From Eubacterium uniforme (GTDB lineage: Bacteria > Bacillota > Clostridia > Lachnospirales > Lachnospiraceae): a DNA stretch of 64,000 bases. Made by a program: the position numbers and the translations under genes. The notes below the pieces were generated by a model. It worked only from the letters and a program-made list of their open reading frames with translations, searched no databases and was not told the origin of the DNA. Positions 33,357-41,566 of this stretch are shown in pieces; position 1 is the first letter of the stretch, and the number at the start of each line of letters is the position of its first letter. Where the stretch lies: positions 62,001 to 126,000 of the forward strand of contig NZ_FUXZ01000008.1 of assembly GCF_900167115.1 (NCBI RefSeq), read 5' to 3'.

Positions 33357-33540
33357 AGCACCACCTCGCATTGCGTGTTTATAGGGACAGCATACCACAT
33401 TTTTAAGTTTTTCGCAATGCGTGGTTTTTATATTATTTTTTCTTCGTCTTTAATTCTGTAATATTCTTCCGCATCGATACCTATCTGCACAAAATCCTTC
33501 GCATTTCTGTCTCGTTCAATCAACGCGATGGTTTCCACAT
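33199..33540. repeat. direct repeat copy 2 (HTH 5' part, promoter, rlmD 3' end)
   Basis: The second copy of the repeat at 31630-31971. It contains the genuine 3' end of rlmD, the promoter with its paired CGCATTGCG/CGCAATGCG sites, and the 5' part of the longer HTH gene. Beyond 33540 it continues into intact rlmD; the other copy does not. Confidence 0.85.
33367..33421 (-). promoter_or_regulatory. promoter of the HTH-nuclease-like gene with paired operators
   Basis: Same layout as the copy at 31798-31852: CGCATTGCG (33367-33375), CGCAATGCG (33413-33421) overlapping TTGCGA, 17-bp spacer, and TATGCT as -10 (one base weaker than TATACT in the other copy). The outer site runs just up to the rlmD stop codon. 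Confidence 0.6.
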
Positions 33541-34867
33541 GCACCGTATGAGGGAACATGTCAACTGGTCTAACTTTCTTTAACGTAAAACCTAACTCCG
33601 TTAATATCTTAATGTCTCTTGCAAGTGTTGCACTATCACAACTTACATATACAAGTCTTTTTGGATTCATTGTAGCAATAGTTTCAAGAAGCGTTTTATC
33701 ACATCCCTTTCTTGGTGGATCAACCACAACCACGTCCGGGCATTTGCCCTTTGAATCGCTATTTATAACCGCTGGAACAACATCTTCCGCTGCCCCAACA
33801 TAAAATTTCGTATTTTCTATATTGTTAATTTTAGCATTTTCCCTAGCATCATCTATGGCTTCTGGTACTATTTCAACACCATATACAAAGCCTGCTTTTT
33901 TCGCATAGAAAAGCGACATAGTACCAATACCACAGTACATATCCCACACAACATCACCTTCATTAACATCTGCATACTCCCTTGCAATAGAATAAAGCTT
34001 AGATGTCTGAACCATGTTAACCTGATAGAAAGATTTTGGCGAAATCTTAAATTTCAAATCCTCAATATAATCTATTACATAACCCTTACCCGAAAGAATG
34101 ATAACATCATCACCAAGTATAACGTTATTCTTACTCTTGTTTACATTTAAAGACACCTCATCTATATCGCAGGTATCCTTAAGTCTTCTTACAAGAATAT
34201 CACTCTTAGGTAATTTATTTCCGTTTATAATAAGACATACCATAATGCCTTCCTTGGCATTTCTAATAAGCACATGTCTAACAAGCCCTTCATAGGTCGT
34301 TTCGTTATATGGCTTAATGTGATATTCCTCCATAAACGAAACAATCTCTTCCATGATTTCTTTATTAATTTCAGGTGCTAATCTACAATCTGAAGTACTA
34401 ATAATATCATGTGTCCTTCCTGCATAAAAACCATAAATAATCGAGCCTTCCTTATCAATTCCAACTGGATACTGAGTCTTATTTCTATATCTATAAGGCT
34501 CCTCCATACCAACAATCGGCTCCATAATAAAATCCTTCACCCCGCTGATTCTTTCTATGTTATTTTTAACTTTATTTGCCTTAAACTCTAACTGTTTCTT
34601 ATACTTAAGAGCCATAAGTTGGCAACCACCACACCTTTTGGCGTTCTTACATTTTGGTTCCACTCTATCTTCTGATGCTTCAATAATTCTTTCAAGCCTA
34701 GCAAATCCAAAGTTTTTATTTACCTTGGTAATTCTTACATCACATAAATCCCCAGGTATACTATCCTTAATAAATAGAGCATAGCCGTCGACCTTAGCTA
34801 TGCCCATTCCTTCACTACCTAAATCTTCAATTCTAACCGTAATTATATCGTTCTTCCTTAAATCCAT
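33428..34867 (-). CDS. rlmD: 23S rRNA (uracil-5-)-methyltransferase
   Basis: 479 aa. TRAM domain about 4-60; a [4Fe-4S] cysteine cluster CKNAKRCGGC (about 73-82) with a fourth Cys in TSDCRLAPE; SAM-binding VVWDMYCGIGTMSLFYA (about 295-311); VVVDPPRKGCD (about 385-395); and the catalytic Cys in YVSCDSATLARD. This is the RlmD/TrmA-like family that methylates uridines (U1939 in E. coli 23S rRNA). In Firmicutes several paralogues exist, so the exact site is inferred. Its 3' end is the repeated segment described at 33199-33540, and integrative elements of some Gram-positive bacteria are known to insert at this gene's 3' end. Starts 34 nt after yhaM stops. Confidence 0.9.
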   Translation of the reverse strand: MDLRKNDIITVRIEDLGSEGMGIAKVDGYALFIKDSIPGDLCDVRITKVNKNFGFARLERIIEASEDRVEPKCKNAKRCGGCQLMALKYKKQLEFKANKVKNNIERISGVKDFIMEPIVGMEEPYRYRNKTQYPVGIDKEGSIIYGFYAGRTHDIISTSDCRLAPEINKEIMEEIVSFMEEYHIKPYNETTYEGLVRHVLIRNAKEGIMVCLIINGNKLPKSDILVRRLKDTCDIDEVSLNVNKSKNNVILGDDVIILSGKGYVIDYIEDLKFKISPKSFYQVNMVQTSKLYSIAREYADVNEGDVVWDMYCGIGTMSLFYAKKAGFVYGVEIVPEAIDDARENAKINNIENTKFYVGAAEDVVPAVINSDSKGKCPDVVVVDPPRKGCDKTLLETIATMNPKRLVYVSCDSATLARDIKILTELGFTLKKVRPVDMFPHTVHVETIALIERDRNAKDFVQIGIDAEEYYRIKDEEKII

Positions 34868-34901
34868 TGATAAATCCTTATAGTTTTCTTATAATTTATT
34901 T

Positions 34902-35840
34902 CTATATTTCACTTGTTTTTCTTATATTTGAATCAAGCAATCTGTTAAATCCAAGCCAACCTTTATCATCTGTTGCAGCAAATAATTCTTTCATAGTTTC
35001 AAGTTTAGCATCTGTATTATCTGCAAAATTAAGTGCCACTGCTTCTATAAGTGCTGGTTTCTTAGGTGAACCATATTCAAGTTCACCATGATGAGCCAAA
35101 ATACAATGCATAAGTTCATTCTTAATATTCTTAGGAAAATCAGGTATGCTATCTGCTATTTTTCCAACAATCTGAGCACCCATTACGATATGTCCTAACA
35201 ACTGACCTTCATCTGTGTAGTCATTGGCTGGGAATGAATCTATTTCTTTTAACTTTCCAATATCATGTAGCATCGCCGCACTAATTAATAAATCATAATT
35301 TAATATCGGATACTGCTTTGTATAATATTCGCAAAGTTTTGTTACCGATAATGTATGTTCTAAAAGACCTCCTATAAATGCATGATGTACTGATTTTGCA
35401 GCTGAATGTTTTGAACACGCATCGATTGTATTCTCAGTAAATATCTTATTTAAAAGTTCAGATAAATATTCATTCTTTACTGATGCGATAAAGCTTCTAA
35501 GTTCATTCTTCATCTCCTCAGGATCTCTTTCTGATACTGGGAAGTAATCAGCCTTATCATATTCATCTTCTTCAACTTTTCTAAGTCTCTTTACATTAAG
35601 CTGAAGTTGTCCATTAAAACTTGTAACATCACCAACAACAAGTACATAATCAAGATTGTCGCAATCCTCTATGCCTTCACTTCCCGGATCCCAGATTTTT
35701 GCATCTATTGTTCCTGTTTTGTCCTGAAAAATAACGTTCTCGTACTCCTTGCCATTCTTCGTTACAGCAGCATTTCTCTGTTTGCATAAATATACGTCAT
35801 TAACTCTGTCGCCTTCTTTTAATGTCCCTATGTATCTCAA
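34902..35840 (-). CDS. yhaM: YhaM-type 3'-5' exoribonuclease (OB-fold plus HD domain)
   Basis: 312 aa, the usual length. The N-terminal OB-fold (about 10-90) has GTIDAKIWDPGSEG and VGDVTSFNGQLQLNVKRLRKV. The HD domain shows HHAFIGGLLEHTLSV (about 160-174), the metal-binding AAMLHDIGKLKEI (about 197-209), LLGHIVMGAQI and MHCILAHHGELEYGSPKKP. In B. subtilis YhaM is an RNase that trims mRNA 3' ends; some paralogues work on DNA. It lies between rlmD and a PDZ-protein gene with short gaps, suggesting a co-transcribed housekeeping group. Confidence 0.88.
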   Translation of the reverse strand: MRYIGTLKEGDRVNDVYLCKQRNAAVTKNGKEYENVIFQDKTGTIDAKIWDPGSEGIEDCDNLDYVLVVGDVTSFNGQLQLNVKRLRKVEEDEYDKADYFPVSERDPEEMKNELRSFIASVKNEYLSELLNKIFTENTIDACSKHSAAKSVHHAFIGGLLEHTLSVTKLCEYYTKQYPILNYDLLISAAMLHDIGKLKEIDSFPANDYTDEGQLLGHIVMGAQIVGKIADSIPDFPKNIKNELMHCILAHHGELEYGSPKKPALIEAVALNFADNTDAKLETMKELFAATDDKGWLGFNRLLDSNIRKTSEI

Positions 35841-35867
35841 CTTAATATCTCCTTAATCTTACCCTAT

Positions 35868-36398
35868 TTATTTTATTTTACACGTCAGATCATAATCCTC
35901 GTATTTATCATCTTTTAATCTCTTAACTATTATGTGTACAGTATTTTTACTCTTAGTTTTCTTTAAAGCCTTACTAATATCTTTTGGTCTTGTGATTTTA
36001 TGAGAATTAACCTTTAATATAATATCTCCTCTCATAACTCCAGCACGATATGCAAGTCCATCACTTATTACTTCATTAACAAATACACCATACTCGACTT
36101 CACCATTAAACTTAGCTAAACCTTCTTTACTTAAGGCCTCGCTCTTAACGCCGATGTCATATCTGCTACTTTCACCTTTTTTATATGTATCATATTTTGT
36201 TCTAACTATTGGTGCATAGAATATATATACCACGGCTCCAACAACAACCACCATCATGAATAATATAAATAACCATAAAAAACCAACCCCAGTTTTCCTA
36301 TCTCGACTTCTATGCTCAGCAGCCAATGCATGGATATCTTTATTTTTATCCATATCTTTATCAGCACCCATAAGCTGCTCATTAGGTTTACTCATCAT
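35868..36398 (-). CDS. membrane-anchored PDZ-domain protein
   Basis: 176 aa. A 35-residue charged cytoplasmic stretch, one membrane helix (about 42-66, FLWLFILFMMVVVVGAVVYIFY), then an extracytoplasmic PDZ domain (about 95-176): VEYGVFVNEVISDGLAYRAGVMRGDIILKVNSHKITRPKDIS. The layout is like the C-terminal part of HtrA/DegP-type proteases but with no protease domain, so it is probably an adaptor or peptide-binding partner at the membrane. The start could be either of two adjacent ATGs (36398 or 36395). It is divergent from mutS2. Confidence 0.75.
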   Translation of the reverse strand: MMSKPNEQLMGADKDMDKNKDIHALAAEHRSRDRKTGVGFLWLFILFMMVVVVGAVVYIFYAPIVRTKYDTYKKGESSRYDIGVKSEALSKEGLAKFNGEVEYGVFVNEVISDGLAYRAGVMRGDIILKVNSHKITRPKDISKALKKTKSKNTVHIIVKRLKDDKYEDYDLTCKIK

Positions 36399-36454
36399 CC
36401 ATCCCCCTGGCTAAATTATTTTACCATTTACATATTTAAAACCATTGTAAATAG

Positions 36455-36483
36455 TTGATATCTCTCTAATTATAGTTTAAAAT
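36455..36483 (+). promoter_or_regulatory. promoter of mutS2
   Basis: TTGATA (36455-36460), exact 17-bp spacer, TAAAAT (36478-36483), about 50 bp before the start. Confidence 0.65.
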
Positions 36484-36533
36484 AGACCTAATTACAAGTA
36501 TTAGCAATAACTAAATAATAGGGATACAAAAAG

Positions 36534-38936
36534 ATGACTACTGATAATATTTTTATTAATGATAAATGTTTGGAAACTCTTGAATATAACAAGATAATCG
36601 AGATACTTATAACTAAGGCCAGCTCTAATGCCGGCCGTGAACTTTGTAAAAAGCTTTTACCTAGTTCTGATAAAAAAGTTATCGATAAATCAATTGAAGA
36701 AACTGATGCTGCTCTTTCATATCTATGGAAATCCAGCAGCATTTCTTTTAGTGGACTAAAGGATGTTACAAAGTCCGTTCTCTTGCTCGAAAAAAGCGGA
36801 AGTCTTAATGCTGGAGAATTACTTGATATTTCTTCTCTTTTATATACGACCAAAGGTGTATGCGAGTATTTTTCAAACGAAGATGGTATAATAGATAACG
36901 AGGGTCCATTAAAAACTTATACTGAGAATTTAAACCCCCTTAATTCAATAAAAAGAGAAATAGACAGATGCATCATTTCAGAGGATGAAATCGCTGATGA
37001 TGCTTCTTCAACGCTTAAAAGTATTAGAAGACATATTCATACAACAGGCGATAAGATTCATTCCACTTTATCAGGCATCATAAAAAAAGATGCTGCTAAT
37101 GGATATTTACAGGATAACATTATCACTATGCGTTCTAACAGATATTGTGTTCCAGTAAAGGCAGAACATAAGAAAAATGTTCCTGGTATGATTCATGATC
37201 AGTCTTCTAAAGGTTCCACTCTTTTCGTTGAACCTATGGAAGTTGTTAAATTAAATAATGAACTTAGCGAGCTATACTCAAAGGAGCAGGAAGAAATCGC
37301 CGCCATATTACAATCTCTTAGTAATATGGTTGCCACAAGTTCAAGAGAAATTCTTAATGATTATAATGCACTTAAATATTTAGACTTCGTATTTGCTAAA
37401 GCAAAATTCGCTAAAGATAGCAAGTGTAGCAAGCCTATATTTAACGATAAAAGATACATTAATTTGAAACAGGCTAGACATCCTCTTCTTAATAAAGATA
37501 AGGTTGTTCCTGTTGATGTTCACATTGGTGATGATTTTAATTTATTAATTATCACCGGACCTAACACAGGCGGTAAGACTGTTACACTTAAAACAGTTGG
37601 TCTTTTATCCCTTATGGGACAGGCTGGTCTTTTCATCCCAGCTGATGAAGGCTCAAATTTAGGTGTATTCCACAACTTTTTCGCTGACATTGGTGATGAA
37701 CAGAGCATTGAACAAAGTCTTAGTACTTTCTCTGCTCATATGACCAATATTGTTAAGATACTTGAATCAGCAGATTCAGACAGCCTTGTTCTTTTCGATG
37801 AACTTTGTTCAGGAACAGACCCTACGGAAGGTGCCGCTCTTGGAATTTCAATATTAAATTTCTTACATAATCTTGATGTAAGAACTCTTGCAACTACACA
37901 TTATAGCGAGTTAAAATTATATGCACTCGAAACAGAGGGTGTTTGTAACGGTAGTTGTGAATTTGATGTTGCAACGCTTAGCCCAACTTACAAGCTATTA
38001 ATCGGTGTACCTGGAAAGAGTAATGCATTTGCTATATCTAAAAAACTTGGTCTTCCAGATTTCATAATTGATGATGCGAAGAGCAAGATTAGTGAAAGCA
38101 ACATAGCTTTTGAAGATATTCTTGACGAGCTTGACAAAAACCGCGTTGAGATCGAAAAGGCAAGAGCTGAGATTACTGAAAATCGTACCCAAACAGATAA
38201 CATCAAGGCTGAATACGAAAAGAAATTAAAAGCTTTAGAAGAACGTAAAGAAAAGGAAATTGCAAAGGCTAAAGAAGAGGCTAATAAAATCATTGAAGAA
38301 GCTAAGGCCTATGCGGATAGTACCATTAAGGAACTTAGGAAGGATGCTTCGGTTGGTGATACCAAGAACATGGATAGAACCAGAAATAAATTAAATGAGC
38401 ATCTTAAGAAAAATAAAACCAACTCTTCTATTGCAAAGAGCAAACAGTCTAAGACTTATAAAGCTTCCGATTTCCACATTGGGGATAAGGTTAAGGTTCT
38501 TACAATGGGAGCTGATGGTATAGTTAGTTCACTTCCAAACCCTAAGGGTGACTTGTATGTTCAGATGGGTATCCTTAGAAGCTTAATTAATATCAGGGAT
38601 TTAGAAATCGTGGATGAACCTGATATTATCGGCGCTCCTATTAAATACAACAAGAGTGGAAGTGGAAAAATCAAGATGAGCAAGGCTCTTAGCGTTTCGT
38701 CAGAGATTAATTTGCTCGGCAAAACTGTCGATGAGGCAATCGGCCTTCTAGATAAATATTTGGATGATGCATACCTTGCACACCTAGCAAGTGTACGTGT
38801 TGTGCACGGTAAGGGAACTGGTGCTTTAAGAACAGGAATCACTAACTACCTTAAGAAATCATCCTATGTAAAAGAATTCCATCGTGGTCTTCCAGAAGAA
38901 GGTGGCGACGGAGTTACAATCGTAGAATTTAAATAA
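36534..38936 (+). CDS. mutS2: MutS2 endonuclease / ribosome-rescue ATPase
   Basis: 800 aa, usual size. The MutS core has the Walker A GPNTGGKTVTLKTVGL (about residue 342), FADIGDEQSIEQSLSTFSAHM, and Walker B VLFDELCSGTDPTEGAALG. A long coiled coil follows (about 515-610, rich in EKARAEITENR and KALEERKEKE). The C-terminal Smr domain (about 725-800) has VHGKGTGALRTGI. MutS2 suppresses recombination between homologous DNAs and, in B. subtilis, splits collided ribosomes. It lacks the N-terminal mismatch-recognition domain, as the family does. It has its own promoter and precedes the two-component genes. Confidence 0.95.
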   Translation: MTTDNIFINDKCLETLEYNKIIEILITKASSNAGRELCKKLLPSSDKKVIDKSIEETDAALSYLWKSSSISFSGLKDVTKSVLLLEKSGSLNAGELLDISSLLYTTKGVCEYFSNEDGIIDNEGPLKTYTENLNPLNSIKREIDRCIISEDEIADDASSTLKSIRRHIHTTGDKIHSTLSGIIKKDAANGYLQDNIITMRSNRYCVPVKAEHKKNVPGMIHDQSSKGSTLFVEPMEVVKLNNELSELYSKEQEEIAAILQSLSNMVATSSREILNDYNALKYLDFVFAKAKFAKDSKCSKPIFNDKRYINLKQARHPLLNKDKVVPVDVHIGDDFNLLIITGPNTGGKTVTLKTVGLLSLMGQAGLFIPADEGSNLGVFHNFFADIGDEQSIEQSLSTFSAHMTNIVKILESADSDSLVLFDELCSGTDPTEGAALGISILNFLHNLDVRTLATTHYSELKLYALETEGVCNGSCEFDVATLSPTYKLLIGVPGKSNAFAISKKLGLPDFIIDDAKSKISESNIAFEDILDELDKNRVEIEKARAEITENRTQTDNIKAEYEKKLKALEERKEKEIAKAKEEANKIIEEAKAYADSTIKELRKDASVGDTKNMDRTRNKLNEHLKKNKTNSSIAKSKQSKTYKASDFHIGDKVKVLTMGADGIVSSLPNPKGDLYVQMGILRSLINIRDLEIVDEPDIIGAPIKYNKSGSGKIKMSKALSVSSEINLLGKTVDEAIGLLDKYLDDAYLAHLASVRVVHGKGTGALRTGITNYLKKSSYVKEFHRGLPEEGGDGVTIVEFK

Positions 38937-39009
38937 TTTTATTTATTCGTTAATATTTGTTATAATATGTTATATAGTTTTTTAGATTTATTACTACGGA
39001 GGGATGTAA

Positions 39010-39708
39010 ATGATTAATCAGAAAGTACTTATCGTCGATGACGACGAGAACATTGCAGAGCTTATCGCTCTTTATTTAAACAAAGAGTGTTTCGACACAA
39101 AAATTTCAGCCGATGGTCGAACAGGGGTTGAAGATTTTAAAACTTGGAATCCTGATTTAGTTTTACTTGATATCATGCTTCCAGTTATGGACGGTTATCA
39201 GGTTTGTAGAGAGATTCGTTCTCTTTCACAGGTTCCAATTATTATGCTTTCAGCTAAAGGTGAAGTTTTCGACAAGGTTTTAGGTCTTGAGCTTGGTGCT
39301 GATGACTACCTTGCAAAACCATTTGATACAAAGGAACTTGTAGCCAGAGTTAAAGCCAATCTAAGACGTAAAAAGATTGAGGATATTAACAATCCTGCAG
39401 ATGATGATGCTAAAATCGTTGCATTTCCTGATCTCGAGGTTAACCTCACAAACTACTCCGTTAAATATAAAGGAGAGTTCGTAGAAATGGCTCCTAAGGA
39501 AATTGAACTTTTATATTTCCTTGCTTCAAGTCCAAATAAGGTATTTACACGTGAACAGCTCCTTGATAATATTTGGGGTTATGACTTCATCGGTGATACA
39601 AGAACAGTTGATGTTCACGTTAAGAGAGTTAGAGAGAAAATTAATGACCATGAACACTGGGCTATTAACACTGTCTGGGGTGTAGGTTATAAATTTGAAA
39701 CGAGGTAA
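39010..39708 (+). CDS. OmpR/PhoB-type response regulator
   Basis: 232 aa. Receiver domain with the acidic pair DDDE, phospho-acceptor Asp in PDLVLLDIMLPVMDGYQV (about residue 55), Thr/Ser-Lys switch (PIIMLSAKGEVFD, LGADDYLAKPFD). Winged-helix output domain (about 135-230) with MAPKEIELLYFLASSPNKVFTREQLL and RTVDVHVKRVREKI. A GGAGGG site precedes the ATG, and TATAAT at 38961-38966 may be its promoter -10. It is followed after 9 nt by the histidine kinase, so the pair is one operon. The regulon is not visible. Confidence 0.94.
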   Translation: MINQKVLIVDDDENIAELIALYLNKECFDTKISADGRTGVEDFKTWNPDLVLLDIMLPVMDGYQVCREIRSLSQVPIIMLSAKGEVFDKVLGLELGADDYLAKPFDTKELVARVKANLRRKKIEDINNPADDDAKIVAFPDLEVNLTNYSVKYKGEFVEMAPKEIELLYFLASSPNKVFTREQLLDNIWGYDFIGDTRTVDVHVKRVREKINDHEHWAINTVWGVGYKFETR

Positions 39709-39717
39709 ATCTAAATC

Positions 39718-41145
39718 ATGAAGCAACCTATCATGCTTAAGTTGTTGATTTCCTACATTATTTTTGCTTTTACGGGATTTGGTATCATTATTACCATTAC
39801 AACGACTCTTTCCTATAGGTATTTTCAAACTGCCGAAGAAAAGTCCATGTACCAAACCGCTAACCGTATAGCGAACGAGTATGACGTCAACAAGTTTCAT
39901 TCCATTTACGACTATGAAAAAATAAAAAGTACTGTTACTAACATGGCTCCATCCGATAATTATGTATGGGTATTAGACCTTGATGCTAATTTGGTCTTCA
40001 CCTCGGATACATCTAAGAATGCCGTTACTAAGGGTACTATTGATAGTTTTAATATTGATGACTTTAACGGAAACGTTAGTACAAAGAATAAATTCAATTC
40101 ATATTTTAATAATGAAATGTTTACAGTTATCTGTTCTGTAACAGATAATGAAAATTACAATACTTGTGGTTATATTTTAATTCACAAAGCTACATCATCT
40201 ATTACTGAAAAAAGTTCAGGAATAGTTGACCTTACTATAATAACAGGTATTGTTCTTCTCATTCTTTCATTCTTACCTATGTTCATTGTAATATTATTTG
40301 TTTACAATCCTCTTAGGAAGATTAATGCTGCTGCGAAAGAATTTGCTAAGGGTAATTTCAAGGTTAACTCTATCGAAGTTAACTCACACGATGAATTAGC
40401 AGAACTTGCTTCCTCCCTTAACACTATGGCTTCACAGCTTGCTGAAAGAGAAGAATATCAACGTAAGTTTATTTCTAACGTATCGCACGACTTTAGATCA
40501 CCTCTTACATCTATTAAGGGATACATTGAGGCGATGCTTGATGGTACTATTCCTAATGAAAAGTATGAGAAGTACTTAAATGTCGTTCTTACTGAAACTA
40601 ACAGACTTACAAAGCTTGCTGCAGGTCTTATCGACCTTAGTGCAGTTGATAGTGATGACATTGTTCTTTTCCAGACTATATTTGATCTTAACTCAATTAT
40701 CTTCGATACAGTAAGTTTATTTGAAGTACAATGTCAGAAGAAGGGCGTCTTAATCGACCTTGATTTTGATAGTGAAATTTATGAAGTATACGCTGATAAA
40801 GATAAGATATCTCAGGTTTTCTCAAATCTTATTGATAACGCTATCAAGTTCAGCGATAATGATTCAATTATATATGTTCATGTATATGACAAAGGTGCTA
40901 AAGTATTTGTATCTGTAAAGGATACAGGTGTTGGTATTGCACCAGATTCCATCGGACGTATCTTCGACAGATTTTATAAGAGTGACACTTCACGTGGACG
41001 TGTTAAGAATAGTTCTGGTATTGGTCTTTCAATCGTTAAAGAAATTGTTCAGGCACACGGCGAAGACATTGAAGTTTATAGTGAACTTAATAAAGGCACT
41101 GAGTTCATATTCTCAGTTCCTAAGAAGGGAGCTAATGTTAAATAA
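39718..41145 (+). CDS. sensor histidine kinase, partner of the response regulator
   Basis: 475 aa. Two membrane helices (about 9-31 and 168-195) flank a sensor domain of about 135 residues; a HAMP (YNPLRKINAAAKEFAKGNF) follows, then HisKA with the phospho-His in FISNVSHDFRSPLTSIKGYI (about 256-275), and the HATPase with IDNAIKFSDNDSI, DTGVGIAPDSIGRIFDRFY and SGIGLSIVKEIVQAHG. The order and spacing are those of PhoR/VicK-like kinases. The ligand is unknown. Its ATG is preceded by AACGAGGTAAATCTAAATC within and after the end of the regulator gene. Confidence 0.94.
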   Translation: MKQPIMLKLLISYIIFAFTGFGIIITITTTLSYRYFQTAEEKSMYQTANRIANEYDVNKFHSIYDYEKIKSTVTNMAPSDNYVWVLDLDANLVFTSDTSKNAVTKGTIDSFNIDDFNGNVSTKNKFNSYFNNEMFTVICSVTDNENYNTCGYILIHKATSSITEKSSGIVDLTIITGIVLLILSFLPMFIVILFVYNPLRKINAAAKEFAKGNFKVNSIEVNSHDELAELASSLNTMASQLAEREEYQRKFISNVSHDFRSPLTSIKGYIEAMLDGTIPNEKYEKYLNVVLTETNRLTKLAAGLIDLSAVDSDDIVLFQTIFDLNSIIFDTVSLFEVQCQKKGVLIDLDFDSEIYEVYADKDKISQVFSNLIDNAIKFSDNDSIIYVHVYDKGAKVFVSVKDTGVGIAPDSIGRIFDRFYKSDTSRGRVKNSSGIGLSIVKEIVQAHGEDIEVYSELNKGTEFIFSVPKKGANVK

Positions 41146-41165
41146 TTTTGATTTCAAACATATAA

Positions 41166-41195
41166 AAACGGCTTAGGATAATTCCTAAGCCGTTT
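41166..41195. terminator. terminator after the two-component operon
   Basis: Perfect 13-bp stem AAACGGCTTAGGA / TCCTAAGCCGTTT with a TAAT loop and a following TGTTTTTG run. It also faces the minus-strand ferredoxin gene. Confidence 0.88.
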
Positions 41196-41217
41196 GTTTT
41201 TGAGATTACTCTCTTTA

Positions 41218-41385
41218 TTATTCTGCTGAGATAGCTCCTGTAGGACATACGCCTTCGCATGCTCCACAATCGATACAATCAGCGCTTACTTCAAACTTTG
41301 TATCGCCTTCAGCGATTGCTGAAACTGGACATTCTGCTGCGCAAGCTCCACAGCTGATGCATTCATCTGAAATTACATGTGCCAT
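41218..41385 (-). CDS. 2[4Fe-4S] ferredoxin
   Basis: 55 aa. MAHVISDECISCGACAAECP begins the first cluster motif and DCIDCGACEGVCPTGAI is the second; together they give eight cysteines in the CxxCxxCxxxCP pattern twice, the clostridial ferredoxin. AGGAGGAATACA precedes the ATG. It carries electrons for fermentative oxidoreductases and hydrogenases. It is monocistronic between two terminators. Confidence 0.95.
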   Translation of the reverse strand: MAHVISDECISCGACAAECPVSAIAEGDTKFEVSADCIDCGACEGVCPTGAISAE

Positions 41386-41521
41386 TATTGTATTCCTCCT
41401 TTACATTGATAAAAATATCTTTAATATTTTCGCTAAATATACTATACACTAATTGATATTTTTTTTCAATAAGATTTTCAATAAATATTTGCTTCTAGTT
41501 ATATAAAACAACTATATAAAC

Positions 41522-41552
41522 AAGCCTTGATATTATATAAATATCAAGGCTT
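41522..41552 (-). terminator. terminator of the gdpP-rplI-dnaB operon
   Basis: Perfect 12-bp stem AAGCCTTGATAT / ATATCAAGGCTT with a 7-nt loop, 15 nt after the dnaB stop. Confidence 0.8.
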
Positions 41553-41566
41553 TTATTGTATCATTA

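Noticed and set aside
31630-33540. Insertion sequence or transposon
   Set aside because: No transposase, no terminal inverted repeats and no target duplication; the repeats are a gene end and promoter, not IS ends.
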